Shown one piece after another: positions 1 to 8,061 of a DNA stretch of 54,295 nt. Made by a program: the position numbers and the translations under genes. This DNA is from Candidatus Saccharibacteria bacterium UBA5170 (GTDB lineage: Bacteria > Patescibacteriota > Saccharimonadia > Saccharimonadales > Saccharimonadaceae): NCBI GenBank assembly GCA_002413425.1, contig DHWY01000003.1, positions 252,131 through 306,425 on the forward strand, written 5' to 3'. The first letter of the stretch is position 1. Every line of letters starts with the position of its first letter. The notes beneath the pieces were generated by a model. That model was not told the origin of the DNA, made no database searches, and saw only the letters and a list, made by a program, of their open reading frames with translations.

Positions 1-525
1 CTTTCCAAGATACGCGCGGTTCCAGGTCGAATGAACATTCTTCGCGGTACTCTGGATACGATTATTATTGATGATACTTACAATTCAAGCCCACTGGCCG
101 GTGCCTGTGCGCTTCGAGCTCTCTACAAATTATCCGTTCCGCAGCGAATTGCGGTACTCGGCAGCATGAACGAGTTGGGCGATAGTTCGGCGGCCGAACA
201 CCAGGCCTTGGGCATGTTGTGTGACCCCAGCCAACTGGCGTGGGTAGTGACAGTAGGTGATGACGCGGAAAAATATCTCGCTCCATCAGCTCGGGCGCAA
301 GGCTGTCAGGTAAAAATATGTAAAAATGCGCTTGAGGCTGGCGGATTCGTTCACAGTGTTCTTGAATCTGGTGCAGCAGTCCTCTTTAAAGGTTCCCAAG
401 GTGGAGTATTTCTCGAAGAAGCCGTCAAAGTTGTCCTTCATTCGACTGATGACGAGCAGCAACTTGTGCGTCAATCAGCTGTGTGGATGAAACAAAAAAA
501 CGTTTTCTTTTCCAAATTTGTGTAG
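1..525 (+). CDS. murF: MurF, C-terminal part (UDP-MurNAc-tripeptide--D-Ala-D-Ala ligase)
   Basis: This is the 3' end of the ligase that adds D-Ala-D-Ala to UDP-MurNAc-tripeptide in the cytoplasm, the last soluble step of peptidoglycan precursor synthesis. The frame is open from the first base of the window and stops at TAG 523-525, leaving 174 residues of a family of about 450. The fragment starts in the PGRM linker (residues 8-11) and carries the DDTYNSSP motif (about 24-31) that opens the Mur-ligase C-terminal domain. A later GSQGG turn fits the end of that domain. The rest of the gene lies upstream of the window. The family assignment is firm for a Mur ligase; MurF rather than MurC/D/E rests on the overall pattern of the C-terminal domain. 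Confidence 0.88.
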   Translation, partial: LSKIRAVPGRMNILRGTLDTIIIDDTYNSSPLAGACALRALYKLSVPQRIAVLGSMNELGDSSAAEHQALGMLCDPSQLAWVVTVGDDAEKYLAPSARAQGCQVKICKNALEAGGFVHSVLESGAAVLFKGSQGGVFLEEAVKVVLHSTDDEQQLVRQSAVWMKQKNVFFSKFV

Positions 526-576
526 GCCGACGACTGAATGATATGGCCGTTTCTGTAATCTAGCGGTGGTCTTTGC

Positions 577-582
577 TATACT
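577..582 (+). promoter_or_regulatory. -10 box (TATACT) of leuS
   Basis: TATACT ends 9 nt before the leuS ATG and there is no Shine-Dalgarno sequence in between. Transcription would start almost at the ATG, so a leaderless mRNA is predicted. The -35 region (around 554-559, TGTAAT) is weak. Confidence 0.5.
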
Positions 583-591
583 TGGTAGGTT

Positions 592-3462
592 ATGAAGCGC
601 TACAATCCATCCGAAATTGAAACCAAATGGCAATCCGTCTGGGAAGACCAGCATGTTAATGACGTGGTCGTCGATTCCAACAAACAAAAACTCTACGTCG
701 CTGGGATGTTTCCTTATCCGAGTGGAGCTGGTATGCATACTGGGCATGCCTTTAGCTACACGATTGTCGATGCGATTGCGCGTTTTCACCGCCAACATGG
801 CAAAAATGTCCTCAATCCTATGGGTTGGGATACCTTTGGCCTTCCGGCTGAAAATTACGCAATCAAAACAGGTACCGCTCCAGCCGTCGTGACAGCTGAG
901 AATATTGCTAACTTCAAAAAACAATTCAAGCGCATGGGGGTGAGTTTCGATTGGTCGCGTGAGCTGAGTACCAGTGATCCACAGTACTACAAGTGGACGC
1001 AGTGGGTTTTTACGAAATTTTTTGAACGTGACCTCGCCTATCAAAAAGAGAGCTTGCAATGGTGGTGCCCAGTTGACAAGACTGTGCTGGCTAATGAACA
1101 AGTTGAGGGTGGTCGTTGCTGGCGCTGCGGCAGTATTGTCGAAAAGAAGTCGATGAAGCAATGGTTTTTCAAAATTACCGATTATGCCGACGCCCTTCTT
1201 GACGAAATACCAAGTCTCGATTGGCCACAAAAAATCAAAACAGCCCAGACTAATTGGATCGGCAAGTCACAAGGCGCAGAAATCGAATTTAAGATTGATA
1301 ATCACGATGAGATTATCGCGGTCTTTTCGACGCGCCCCGATACGCTATTTGGGGCAACATTTGTCGTACTTGCTCCTGAACACCAGCTTGCCAGTCAGCT
1401 CGCCACCAGCGAACACAAAGACCGGATTGACGAATATATCCAATCGGCGGTCAAGAAATCAGAAATCGAGCGTATGAACGACACGCGCGAAAAAACGGGT
1501 GTTTTCACGGGCAGCTATGCTATTAATCCAGCCAACGGCGAAAAAGTTCCCATCTGGGTGGCCGACTATGTCCTGATTGGCTACGGCACCGGAGCGGTGA
1601 TGGCCGTGCCGGCACATGACATGCGTGACTTTGAGTTTGCCACTAAATTCAAACTGCCCATCGTTGCAGTAATCGAACCGACCTTTGGCGAACTGCAGGG
1701 AGATGAGACACACAAAGTAGGCGTTAATGTAATCGTCCATAACCCTAAGACCGATGAAGTTATAGTGCTCGACTGGGGGCCTCGAAAAAGCCGCTCCGGT
1801 GGCAAGATGTTGATTGGTGGGGGAGTTGATAATGACGAGGACGTCGTGGAATGCGCCAAACGCGAAATTGCCGAGGAAACTGGCTATACCGACGTCAAGC
1901 TAATCGCTCAGTCCGATATGGTCGGACATGGTTACTTTTATTCAAACGTCAAAGACAAGAACTATTCCATCGATGCTTACGGCCTCCATTTTGAACTGGT
2001 CAGCGATAAGCGCCAGGCTACTAATCTAGACGAGGGTGAAAAAAATAAGTTCGCCGTTACTTGGCAACCTGCGAAAGAGGTAGCGGCGCAGCTAGATGAT
2101 GGCATCCACAGATATTTCTACGAGACGTTGATCGAAGGCAAATGCTATAACGGCGAAGGCGTCTTAATTAATTCAGGATCGTTTGACGGTATGGCGACGA
2201 GCGACGCCCGTGAGGAAATCGTTGACTGGTTGGAACAGCAGGGTACGGGGCACACCAAGACAACCTACAAGATGCGTGACTGGTTAATCAGCCGTCAACG
2301 CTATTGGGGCGCCCCGATTCCAATTATTCATTGTCAAGAACACGGCGCCGTCGCCATTCCCGAAGATCAACTGCCCGTCGTACTGCCTGACGTTAAAGAC
2401 TATGCACCAAAAGGGGATGGGAAATCGGCCTTGGCTGGAGTTGAAGCGTGGGTCAATACGACCTGCCCGACCTGCGGCGGCCCAGCGCTCCGCGAGACCG
2501 ACACGATGGACGGCTACGCCTGCAGCAGCTGGTATTTACTGCGCTACGCCGACCCGCACAATAATGAACAGGCCTGGAATCCAGAAACTATTAATTATTG
2601 GGCACCCGTCGATTATTATATCGGTGGCGACCACGCCGTCGCTCATCTGTTGTACGTTCGTTTTTGGACACACGTCTTTCATGACATGGGTCTGACTAAT
2701 TTCAAAGAACCAGTTAAAAAACTGGTCTATCACGGCTATATTAACGCCGAAGATGGCAATAAAATGAGCAAAAGCAAGGGTAATGTTATTGATCCGCTTG
2801 ATATTATCGATCAAGGCTACGGCGCCGACGCCCTCCGCACTTACGTGCTCTTTATGGGTCCAGTCGAACTGGATGCTGCCTGGGATTCTCGGGGCATCGC
2901 TGGCATCTATCGTTTCTTGAACCGTGTGTGGGTGTTAACCCAACAATATCTCGAGGCCGATAAATCGTTCACCGGCAATGACACGGCTGTGCGCCGCGCT
3001 CAACACAAAACAACCCGCAAAGTCACCGAAGATTTTCATCGGTTGAGTTTTAACACGGCCATTTCAGCTCTGATGGAATACACCAACGAACTCTACAAGC
3101 TCAAGGTTGATGGTTTCTCGGACGAGACGTGGCACGAAGCGCTTTTGACCCTCGCACAATTAATTGCACCGTTCGCGCCACATATTGCTGAAGAACTAAG
3201 TCATCAATTGGGCGCGACAGAACTCATCCAACATACGCAGTGGCCAACGTGGGACGATAGCCTGATAACGAGCGAGACAATCACAGTGATTGTCCAGGTG
3301 AACGGCAAATTACGGGCCAAACTAGAAGTTGCGAAAGATGCCGACGAAGCTACTATCACGGATCTCGCGCTGGCTCACGAACACGTGATTGCTTTTGTGG
3401 GAAACAAACAGCCGACCAAGATCATATATGTTCCTGGTCGGCTGGTGAATATCGTACTATAA
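592..3462 (+). CDS. leuS: Leucyl-tRNA synthetase with a Nudix domain inside the editing domain
   Basis: Class I aminoacyl-tRNA synthetase charging tRNA-Leu; 956 residues, about 100-150 longer than usual. The HIGH-type motif is HTGH at 49-52 and KMSKS is at 724-728. A Cys-rich zinc knuckle (WWCP..., CWRCG) precedes the CP1 editing domain, which keeps its Thr-rich segment (STRPDTLFGATF) and the AVPAHDMRDFEFA motif with the amino-group-binding Asp. Between the editing strand ending in PIVAVIEPTFG (about 371) and GVLINSG (about 523) sits an extra block of about 145 residues with a perfect Nudix box: G410, E416, R424-E425, E428-E429, G431. The C-terminal anticodon-binding domain is present. The ATG follows a TATACT box closely. 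A Nudix fold within LeuRS CP1 is clear from sequence; whether it is active is unknown. Confidence 0.97.
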   Translation: MKRYNPSEIETKWQSVWEDQHVNDVVVDSNKQKLYVAGMFPYPSGAGMHTGHAFSYTIVDAIARFHRQHGKNVLNPMGWDTFGLPAENYAIKTGTAPAVVTAENIANFKKQFKRMGVSFDWSRELSTSDPQYYKWTQWVFTKFFERDLAYQKESLQWWCPVDKTVLANEQVEGGRCWRCGSIVEKKSMKQWFFKITDYADALLDEIPSLDWPQKIKTAQTNWIGKSQGAEIEFKIDNHDEIIAVFSTRPDTLFGATFVVLAPEHQLASQLATSEHKDRIDEYIQSAVKKSEIERMNDTREKTGVFTGSYAINPANGEKVPIWVADYVLIGYGTGAVMAVPAHDMRDFEFATKFKLPIVAVIEPTFGELQGDETHKVGVNVIVHNPKTDEVIVLDWGPRKSRSGGKMLIGGGVDNDEDVVECAKREIAEETGYTDVKLIAQSDMVGHGYFYSNVKDKNYSIDAYGLHFELVSDKRQATNLDEGEKNKFAVTWQPAKEVAAQLDDGIHRYFYETLIEGKCYNGEGVLINSGSFDGMATSDAREEIVDWLEQQGTGHTKTTYKMRDWLISRQRYWGAPIPIIHCQEHGAVAIPEDQLPVVLPDVKDYAPKGDGKSALAGVEAWVNTTCPTCGGPALRETDTMDGYACSSWYLLRYADPHNNEQAWNPETINYWAPVDYYIGGDHAVAHLLYVRFWTHVFHDMGLTNFKEPVKKLVYHGYINAEDGNKMSKSKGNVIDPLDIIDQGYGADALRTYVLFMGPVELDAAWDSRGIAGIYRFLNRVWVLTQQYLEADKSFTGNDTAVRRAQHKTTRKVTEDFHRLSFNTAISALMEYTNELYKLKVDGFSDETWHEALLTLAQLIAPFAPHIAEELSHQLGATELIQHTQWPTWDDSLITSETITVIVQVNGKLRAKLEVAKDADEATITDLALAHEHVIAFVGNKQPTKIIYVPGRLVNIVL

Positions 3463-3467
3463 TTGAG

Positions 3468-3767
3468 CTATTTTTCGGGACTGGGTATGTTAGGTAATTC
3501 AACCGAGTGATCTATAAGTTGCTTATAGTGACTGTTATCATTAACTTCTTGTACGTGTTGCGCCTGATGATCAGCCGCTCCAAGAAATTCGTTGGTAAGG
3601 CCAAGGCCTCCGCCTACTACCACACTGGCTAACATAGCACCACCAATAGCCTTACGCATACGTGCACGTTTGTCGATTGCTTCATCCGATTGGGGGAAGT
3701 GTTCTTTTGAAAAGCGTGCAATTGCTGCGTCGCCTTGATCTGCAAGTTTTTCTACTAATCTGCTCAT
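3468..3767 (-). CDS. Small single-pass membrane protein, unknown function
   Basis: A 99-residue protein, not recognised. It has a charged N-terminal half (MSRLVEKLADQGDAAIARF..., a RARMRK stretch), then a Gly/Ala/Val-rich hydrophobic segment (about 52-70) that is a likely membrane helix, and a His/Asn-rich polar tail. I chose the ATG at 3765-3767 rather than an upstream in-frame ATG. A consensus promoter (TTGACA, 17 bp, TATCAT) lies just upstream and its -10 box ends 7 nt before this ATG, so translation from a leaderless mRNA is expected. It converges with leuS (5-bp gap) and is divergent from rpmF. Confidence 0.7.
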   Translation of the reverse strand: MSRLVEKLADQGDAAIARFSKEHFPQSDEAIDKRARMRKAIGGAMLASVVVGGGLGLTNEFLGAADHQAQHVQEVNDNSHYKQLIDHSVELPNIPSPEK

Positions 3768-3774
3768 GTAAGTA

Positions 3775-3803
3775 ATGATAACACTAATGCTAACTATTGT
3801 CAA
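3775..3803 (-). promoter_or_regulatory. Consensus promoter of the small membrane protein gene
   Basis: On the minus strand, TTGACA (3798-3803), a 17-bp spacer and TATCAT (3775-3780). The -10 box ends 7 nt before the ATG at 3767, so the predicted transcript begins at or next to the start codon. This is the clearest leaderless arrangement in the window because both boxes are near consensus. Confidence 0.75.
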
Positions 3804-3821
3804 TAGTTTAGTTATAGACAC

Positions 3822-3850
3822 TTGAGTAAAAAAAGGATATCCGCTATAAT
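3822..3850 (+). promoter_or_regulatory. Promoter of rpmF-nusB
   Basis: TTGAGT (3822-3827), a 17-bp spacer, TATAAT (3845-3850). Transcription should start near 3857, giving a leader of about 37 nt that holds an AAGGAG ribosome-binding site at 3880-3885. Confidence 0.75.
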
Positions 3851-3893
3851 TACAGATAAGTTTTAATAATTCACCTATAAAGGAGTTCTTTCT

Positions 3894-4043
3894 ATGGGAC
3901 AACCGAAAAAACAAAGTAGCCCCCGGAAAACCGGCCTACGCCGTAGTCACTTGCGTCTTGAGTTGGCACGTCGTGTCAACGCGAAATCACCTGTCAAAGC
4001 CCGCACGACTCGCAAAGAGACCGGCAAAGCACTCGCAAAATAA
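3894..4043 (+). CDS. rpmF: Ribosomal protein bL32
   Basis: A 49-residue basic protein of the large ribosomal subunit. It begins MGQPKKQSSPRKTGLRRSH, matching the conserved bL32 start (M-x-x-P-K-x-x-x-S-x-x-R-x-x-x-R-R-S-H), and continues with a Lys/Arg/Thr-rich tail. No cysteines are present, so this is the zinc-free form. AAGGAG ends 8 nt before the ATG. It lies upstream of nusB and behind a good promoter, so the two are probably co-transcribed. It is short enough to be missed by gene finders with a length cut-off. Confidence 0.88.
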   Translation: MGQPKKQSSPRKTGLRRSHLRLELARRVNAKSPVKARTTRKETGKALAK

Positions 4044-4094
4044 TATATTTGCACTTACCTTAAAACAATAAATCAAAGAAAGAATTAAAACGCT

Positions 4095-4556
4095 ATGGCA
4101 TCCAACCGTCACCTTGGCCGCATCGTTGCATTGCAGACTCTGTATGAATACGAATTTCGTGTTCAATCAGAGGATACATCGGTGGATATTGACGAGATTC
4201 TGACGCGCAACCTAGAAAGGTACAGCGCAGCGATTGATGACAAAGCTTTTGTCGAAGCCTTGGTAAAGGGAGTCTTGGGAGTCCGGGATGACATTGATAC
4301 CAAGATTCAACCGATTGCGCCTGACTGGCCTATCGATCAGATTGCCCGAGTCGATCGGAATATCTTGCGCATGGGCATCTACGAACTACTCCATCAAGCA
4401 GATGTCGTACCACCAAAAGTTGCCATCAACGAAGCCGTCGAGCTTGCCAAAGCATTTGGTTCTGATAACTCAAGCAAGTTCGTTAATGGCGTACTCGGTA
4501 CCGTCTATCGGACACTTGTAGAGGATACTTCTAATGGTAACATCACCGCAGTTTGA
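4095..4556 (+). CDS. nusB: Transcription antitermination factor NusB
   Basis: An all-helical RNA-binding protein of 153 residues that, with NusE/S10, binds boxA RNA in rRNA antitermination complexes. Family signatures include the N-terminal R-x-x-A-L-Q-T-L-Y-E-Y-E segment, the central W-P-I-D-Q-I-A-R-V-D-R-N-I-L-R-M-G-I-Y-E-L block, and the C-terminal P-x-x-V-A-I-N-E-A-V-E-L-A-K region followed by SSKFVNGVLG. Length is typical. The stop overlaps the next gene's start by 23 bp, so translational coupling with the Nudix hydrolase is likely. It follows rpmF in one transcription unit. Confidence 0.95.
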   Translation: MASNRHLGRIVALQTLYEYEFRVQSEDTSVDIDEILTRNLERYSAAIDDKAFVEALVKGVLGVRDDIDTKIQPIAPDWPIDQIARVDRNILRMGIYELLHQADVVPPKVAINEAVELAKAFGSDNSSKFVNGVLGTVYRTLVEDTSNGNITAV

Positions 4557-5040
4557 TAAATTTGATAAATTCAAGAAGTACTTTAGTCATAAAAAGCCTT
4601 CAATTCAGGAAATAGTCCGCGAGCCAACCGCTGGCGGGGTCGTCTTTCGCCGTGACAGTGATGGAGCTGTCGAAATTTTACTTATTCAAGATGCCAAGGA
4701 TCGCTGGACAATTCCAAAGGGGCACATCGAAGAGGGTGAGACTGCTCAACAGACTGCTAAGCGCGAAATTGGTGAAGAAGCTGGCTTGACCGATACCGAA
4801 GTATTGGGATGGCTTGGAAAAATTCATTTCCGCTATCGTCGGGTTGATAAGTTAGTGCTTATGACAACCCAGATTTATTTAGTGCGCGCTATGGGCGATA
4901 CAAACGCAATTCAGAAAGAAGAATGGATGAACGGTATAAAATGGTTTAAATTTCATGATGCACTCGAGGCGATTGAATATGAAGATATCGGTAAATTAAT
5001 GTTACTGGCTATGAAACGTATTCGTCAGGAGAACTTATGA
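4534..5040 (+). CDS. Nudix hydrolase
   Basis: A 168-residue protein with a complete Nudix box: G-HIEEG-E-TAQQTAK-REIGEEAGL (G, then E after five residues, REUxEExGU), which binds Mg2+ and cleaves nucleoside-diphosphate-linked substrates. The opening ...PTAGGVVFRR and PKGHIEEGE resemble the Ap4A-hydrolase/MutT-like group, but the substrate cannot be told from sequence. About 30 charged residues precede the domain. The ATG at 4534 lies inside the 3' end of nusB with GAGG a few bases upstream, and the stop overlaps the rnc start as ATGA. Confidence 0.88.
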   Translation: MVTSPQFDKFDKFKKYFSHKKPSIQEIVREPTAGGVVFRRDSDGAVEILLIQDAKDRWTIPKGHIEEGETAQQTAKREIGEEAGLTDTEVLGWLGKIHFRYRRVDKLVLMTTQIYLVRAMGDTNAIQKEEWMNGIKWFKFHDALEAIEYEDIGKLMLLAMKRIRQENL

Positions 5041-5756
5041 CCGGAATGTTAGTTGCGCCTTATCAAGATTTTGCCCGTGAGCATTTGGGCTTTGAATTTA
5101 CCGACATTCAACTGCTCATTACGGCTTTGACACACCGCAGTTATGTGAATGAGCATAAAAAAAGCGTCAGCGAGCACAATGAACGACTGGAGTTTTTGGG
5201 TGATGCCGTCCTCGAGCTGGTGGTGACTGATTATTTGTTTAGGAACTTTACTGAACAGGAAGGCATTCTAACGAGCTGGAGAGCTGCGTTAGTGCGAACA
5301 GAAAGTATCGGGGCGGCTGGTACCAAGCTTGGCTATAAGCCATTGGTCCGGATGAGCCGCGGCGAAAAACTCGGCGGTGATCGGGCTAGGCAGCAGATCT
5401 TGGCTAACGCGTTCGAGGCGGTTATCGGGGCAATCTACCTGGAACGCGGTTACGATGATGCCGCTACCTTTATTCATGAACACATCACCAGTAAACTCGA
5501 GGGCATCCTCGATGTCGGTAGCTGGCGCGATGCCAAATCACACCTCCAAGAAGTCTCACAACGTCTCGACGGCAAAACGCCACAATATCGCGTAATGGAC
5601 GAGGTTGGTCCTGACCACGATAAGGTCTTTACGCTTGGTGTATACGTCAATGACACGCTACTTGGTACAGGTAGCGGACCGAGTAAGCAGATTGCTCAGC
5701 AACAAGCTGCTCAGGCCGCGCTTGAAACCTATGCAAAACGTGCCAAAACAGATTGA
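5037..5756 (+). CDS. rnc: Ribonuclease III
   Basis: Double-strand-specific endoribonuclease for rRNA precursors and structured mRNAs; 239 residues. The catalytic signature NERLEFLGDAVL starts at residue 48, with E52 and D56 as metal ligands, and a second acidic site falls in the ANAFEAVIGAIYLERG stretch (about 130). The C-terminal dsRNA-binding domain (about 160-235) ends with GSGPSKQIAQQQAAQAAL. The ATG overlaps the upstream Nudix stop (ATGA). The rpsP promoter overlaps the rnc stop codon. Confidence 0.96.
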   Translation: MTGMLVAPYQDFAREHLGFEFTDIQLLITALTHRSYVNEHKKSVSEHNERLEFLGDAVLELVVTDYLFRNFTEQEGILTSWRAALVRTESIGAAGTKLGYKPLVRMSRGEKLGGDRARQQILANAFEAVIGAIYLERGYDDAATFIHEHITSKLEGILDVGSWRDAKSHLQEVSQRLDGKTPQYRVMDEVGPDHDKVFTLGVYVNDTLLGTGSGPSKQIAQQQAAQAALETYAKRAKTD

Positions 5757-5781
5757 CGTAACAGTAAAAACAGTGTAGACT
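5753..5781 (+). promoter_or_regulatory. Promoter of rpsP
   Basis: TTGACG (5753-5758), a 17-bp spacer and TAGACT (5776-5781). The -35 box overlaps the end of rnc. The leader to the rpsP ATG at 5833 is about 45 nt and includes an AAAGG stretch at about 5817-5821. Confidence 0.65.
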
Positions 5782-5832
5782 TGAACAAGTCGTAAACATT
5801 ATTTAAGAGATAAATCAAAGGAATTACATTTT

Positions 5833-6222
5833 ATGCTCGCAATCCGCCTGCAGCGCGTTGGCCGTCAAGGTCACGCAACTTATCGCCTTGCTGTCCAAGA
5901 AGCACAACGCCACCCCTCAAGCGGTCGGGTTGTTGCCTATATTGGTAGCTACAATCCCCACACTAAAGAAGCTACCGTTCAGGTTGAGTTGGCTCAGAAA
6001 TACCTGGACAGCGGCGCACAGCCAACCCCTCGTGTGATCAAGCTTATGAAAGCTGCTGGTGTTAAACTACCAAGCTGGGTGAAATTGCCCGAGGCTAAAA
6101 CCGGTGTCATCCGACACGCTGATAAACTTCGCAAAAACCAACCAAAGGAAGAAGTTCCTGTTGTTGCAGAAGTTGCGGAAGTAGCCGTCGAAGACGCGAC
6201 TGTCACTGACACAGCTGAATAG
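5833..6222 (+). CDS. rpsP: Ribosomal protein bS16
   Basis: Small-subunit ribosomal protein. The N-terminal core (MLAIRLQRVGRQGHATYRLAV, then a YIGSYNPH turn) is typical of bS16, and the body ends at about residue 90. A further 40 residues, rich in Glu, Val and Ala, form an acidic tail not found in short homologues; such tails are common in this protein. It is followed by a Rho-independent terminator. Confidence 0.95.
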   Translation: MLAIRLQRVGRQGHATYRLAVQEAQRHPSSGRVVAYIGSYNPHTKEATVQVELAQKYLDSGAQPTPRVIKLMKAAGVKLPSWVKLPEAKTGVIRHADKLRKNQPKEEVPVVAEVAEVAVEDATVTDTAE

Positions 6223-6242
6223 ATTCCATATTTGACTATCTT

Positions 6243-6270
6243 CACACCTCTGTTAGGGGGTGTGTTTTTT
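6243..6270 (+). terminator. Rho-independent terminator after rpsP
   Basis: The stem CACACC/GGTGTG with a short loop runs straight into six T residues (6265-6270), 20 bp after the rpsP stop. Confidence 0.8.
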
Positions 6271-6366
6271 ATCACCCAGTGCCATTACTGTAAACGTAAT
6301 CATGTTACAATGGATGTACGAGATTAGTTAGTTATGGCCGATTAGGTAGTAGGGGAGACCACACGC

Positions 6367-6759
6367 ATGTCATCAATAGACCAGCAATTTGTAGAATTTA
6401 TCGTAAAATCTTTAGTAGGATATCCAGATGACGTTGCCGTCGAGCGACTGATTGACGAAAAAGGTGTGTTGTTGACACTGACAGTCAACCCCGATGACTT
6501 GGGGCGAGTGATTGGTAAGCGCGGTGTGACTGCGCAAAGCTTACGGACGCTGCTTCGGGCTTTGGGGACTAAAAATGATGCCCGTTACAACCTTAAGATC
6601 GTGAATAATGACGATCAGAGTGAAAACTATACTACATCATCAGATAGCCCTAGTGACGAGCCTGTGAAGAACTCAACAGATGAGCCTGTGGATAACCCTT
6701 CTGACTACTCAAAAAAGACCAGGGAAGAGCTTGCAGAACTAGACGACCTGGATATATAA
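6367..6759 (+). CDS. khpA: KH-domain RNA-binding protein (KhpA/YlqC family)
   Basis: A 130-residue protein whose first 80 residues form one KH domain: FVEFIVKSLVGYPDDVAVE, then the LGRVIGKRGVTAQSLRTLL loop and helix with the GKRG RNA-contacting turn. KhpA proteins bind RNA and act in cell division and sRNA biology in Gram-positive bacteria. The last 50 residues are a low-complexity acidic Ser/Asp/Pro tail, longer than in Firmicutes. The position between rpsP and trmD is the classic rpsP-khpA-(rimM)-trmD order; no rimM is seen here. Confidence 0.88.
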   Translation: MSSIDQQFVEFIVKSLVGYPDDVAVERLIDEKGVLLTLTVNPDDLGRVIGKRGVTAQSLRTLLRALGTKNDARYNLKIVNNDDQSENYTTSSDSPSDEPVKNSTDEPVDNPSDYSKKTREELAELDDLDI

Positions 6760-6848
6760 TCATAAACAGTTACAAAGCAAACAATCTTTGAACTGCGAGA
6801 CCAAGCTCATGCGAGCAACAAATATATTGTTGAGAGCCTTATATGTAT

Positions 6849-6878
6849 AAAAAACCACCTGTCTTCGGGTGGTTTTTT
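6849..6878. terminator. Bidirectional Rho-independent terminator
   Basis: AAAACCACC and GGTGGTTTT form a stem around a short CTTC-containing loop, with A residues on the left and six T residues on the right, so it can work on both strands. It lies about 90 bp after the khpA-like stop. Confidence 0.8.
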
Positions 6879-6903
6879 AGTGACACAATTTTTTGCATGA
6901 AAA

Positions 6904-6971
6904 AAGCCCACCGAAGGAGCTCAAGCTAAAGATGATTAAACACCTTCGGCGAACTTTCTTCACGTGGGCTA
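6904..6971 (-). terminator. Terminator-like long hairpin, minus strand
   Basis: Outer arms AGCCCAC (6906-6912) and GTGGGCT (6964-6970) plus inner arms CGAAGG (6913-6918) and CCTTCG (about 6944-6949) pair in a two-part stem. Read on the minus strand the stem is followed by a run of six T (plus-strand A at 6900-6905). It sits directly after the small minus-strand membrane protein gene and would end its transcript. The long internal loop is unusual for a simple terminator. Confidence 0.6.
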
Positions 6972-6976
6972 TGTCC

Positions 6977-7300
6977 CTAAATCCGTTCTTCTCCACCGTG
7001 TATCACAGCTAGGCCCATGGCAAGCATAAGCGGCAGTATCCAAACCACGGCGGCGTAAATCTGCAATTTTGCTGCCCACCCCGCCGAATCAGGTAGGATG
7101 CCGCCCATCCATTCCGGATGACGGGCCGCAGCCGACGCCGTGAATCCAAAGACGAACATGGCCACCGTCCCGGCAACGTAGGAGCCGATTATCGCCGAAA
7201 GCAAGAACCGTTCCGCATAGAGGACAGCGAACATGAAACCGACGCCGATTGCCGCTGCAGGTATGAATATGCTCAGGACAATGAGAAACCCGTATACCAT
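6977..7300 (-). CDS. Small multi-pass membrane protein, unknown
   Basis: A 107-residue protein with three likely membrane helices (about 4-26, 33-55 and 78-100) and a short loop (HPEWMGGILPDSAGWAAK). I do not recognise the family. A GAAGGGG ribosome-binding site precedes the ATG by about 6 nt. A promoter (TTGACT, 17 bp, TATATT) and a terminator-like hairpin flank it, so it is a stand-alone unit on the strand opposite to its neighbours. Its base composition is richer in GC than the adjacent genes, which may indicate a later arrival. Confidence 0.65.
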   Translation of the reverse strand: MVYGFLIVLSIFIPAAAIGVGFMFAVLYAERFLLSAIIGSYVAGTVAMFVFGFTASAAARHPEWMGGILPDSAGWAAKLQIYAAVVWILPLMLAMGLAVIHGGEERI

Positions 7301-7351
7301 AACAACCCCTTCGTAAGAACAACAGCTGCGACGATCGCGACTATAAGCCGC

Positions 7352-7380
7352 AATATAACACCTGTAGTGAAACTAGTCAA
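7352..7380 (-). promoter_or_regulatory. Promoter of the small membrane protein gene
   Basis: Minus strand: TTGACT (7375-7380), a 17-bp spacer, TATATT (7352-7357). Expected start near 7345, giving a leader of about 45 nt to the ATG at 7300. Confidence 0.65.
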
Positions 7381-7401
7381 TCTGCTGTAAGATAGTAACA
7401 G

Positions 7402-8061
7402 ATGAGAAAAATACAAGTTATCACCCTGTTTCCCGAAATGTTCGAGGGCGTCCTGCACAACTCGATGATGTGGAAAGCGCAAGAACAAAAAGCGGTTGAA
7501 TTCCGGATGGTGAATCTGCGTGATTTTGGGCTGGGCCCACGCAAGCAGGTTGACGACACGCCCTACGGGGGTGGTGACGGCATGTTGCTCAAGCCCGAGC
7601 CGTTGTTCGCCGCCGTGGCGGATGCCAAAGCCTATACTCCAGAAGCCAAGGTGTTGCTTATGACACCCCGTGGACAACGCTGGAAGCAGGCTACGGCGCA
7701 GGCCTGGTCTGATAGTAATGATGACTATATTTTTATTTGCGGGCGTTACGAAGGCGTAGACGAGCGAATTATGACGGTCGTGGACGAGCAGGTCAGTGTC
7801 GGCGACTACGTACTGACTGGGGGCGAATTGCCCGCTATGACGATTATCGACAGCATCGTCCGGCTTATCCCCGGCGTCCTGGGTGGGGAAAACAGCGCAG
7901 CTATTGAAAGCTTTAGCGATGGCGAGACGCTCGAGTTTCCACAATATACTCGTCCGGAGGTTTTCAATGACATGAAAGTACCGGACGTTCTGTTGAGCGG
8001 CCATCACGCCGAGATCGCCAAGTGGCGCGACAAGAATTCGTTGAAAGCCAACAAAGAGTAA
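7402..8061 (+). CDS. trmD: tRNA (guanine-N1)-methyltransferase TrmD
   Basis: SPOUT-class enzyme that methylates G37 of tRNAs with S-adenosylmethionine and prevents frameshifting; 219 residues. Signatures are the N-terminal ITLFPEMF, the DDTPYGGGDGM loop (about 53-63), and the SAM-binding trefoil knot segment FICGRYEGVDER...VGDYVLTGGELPA. The C-terminal helical part ends with LLSGHHAEIAKWR, which contacts tRNA. The domain set is complete. The ATG is 8 nt after a TAAGAT -10-like box with no ribosome-binding site. Confidence 0.96.
   Translation: MRKIQVITLFPEMFEGVLHNSMMWKAQEQKAVEFRMVNLRDFGLGPRKQVDDTPYGGGDGMLLKPEPLFAAVADAKAYTPEAKVLLMTPRGQRWKQATAQAWSDSNDDYIFICGRYEGVDERIMTVVDEQVSVGDYVLTGGELPAMTIIDSIVRLIPGVLGGENSAAIESFSDGETLEFPQYTRPEVFNDMKVPDVLLSGHHAEIAKWRDKNSLKANKE

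Noticed and set aside
475..1230. 251-codon open frame on the minus strand over leuS
   Set aside because: It lies wholly opposite a well conserved synthetase region, has no upstream signals, and its product has no recognisable features; it is a shadow of the leuS codon pattern.
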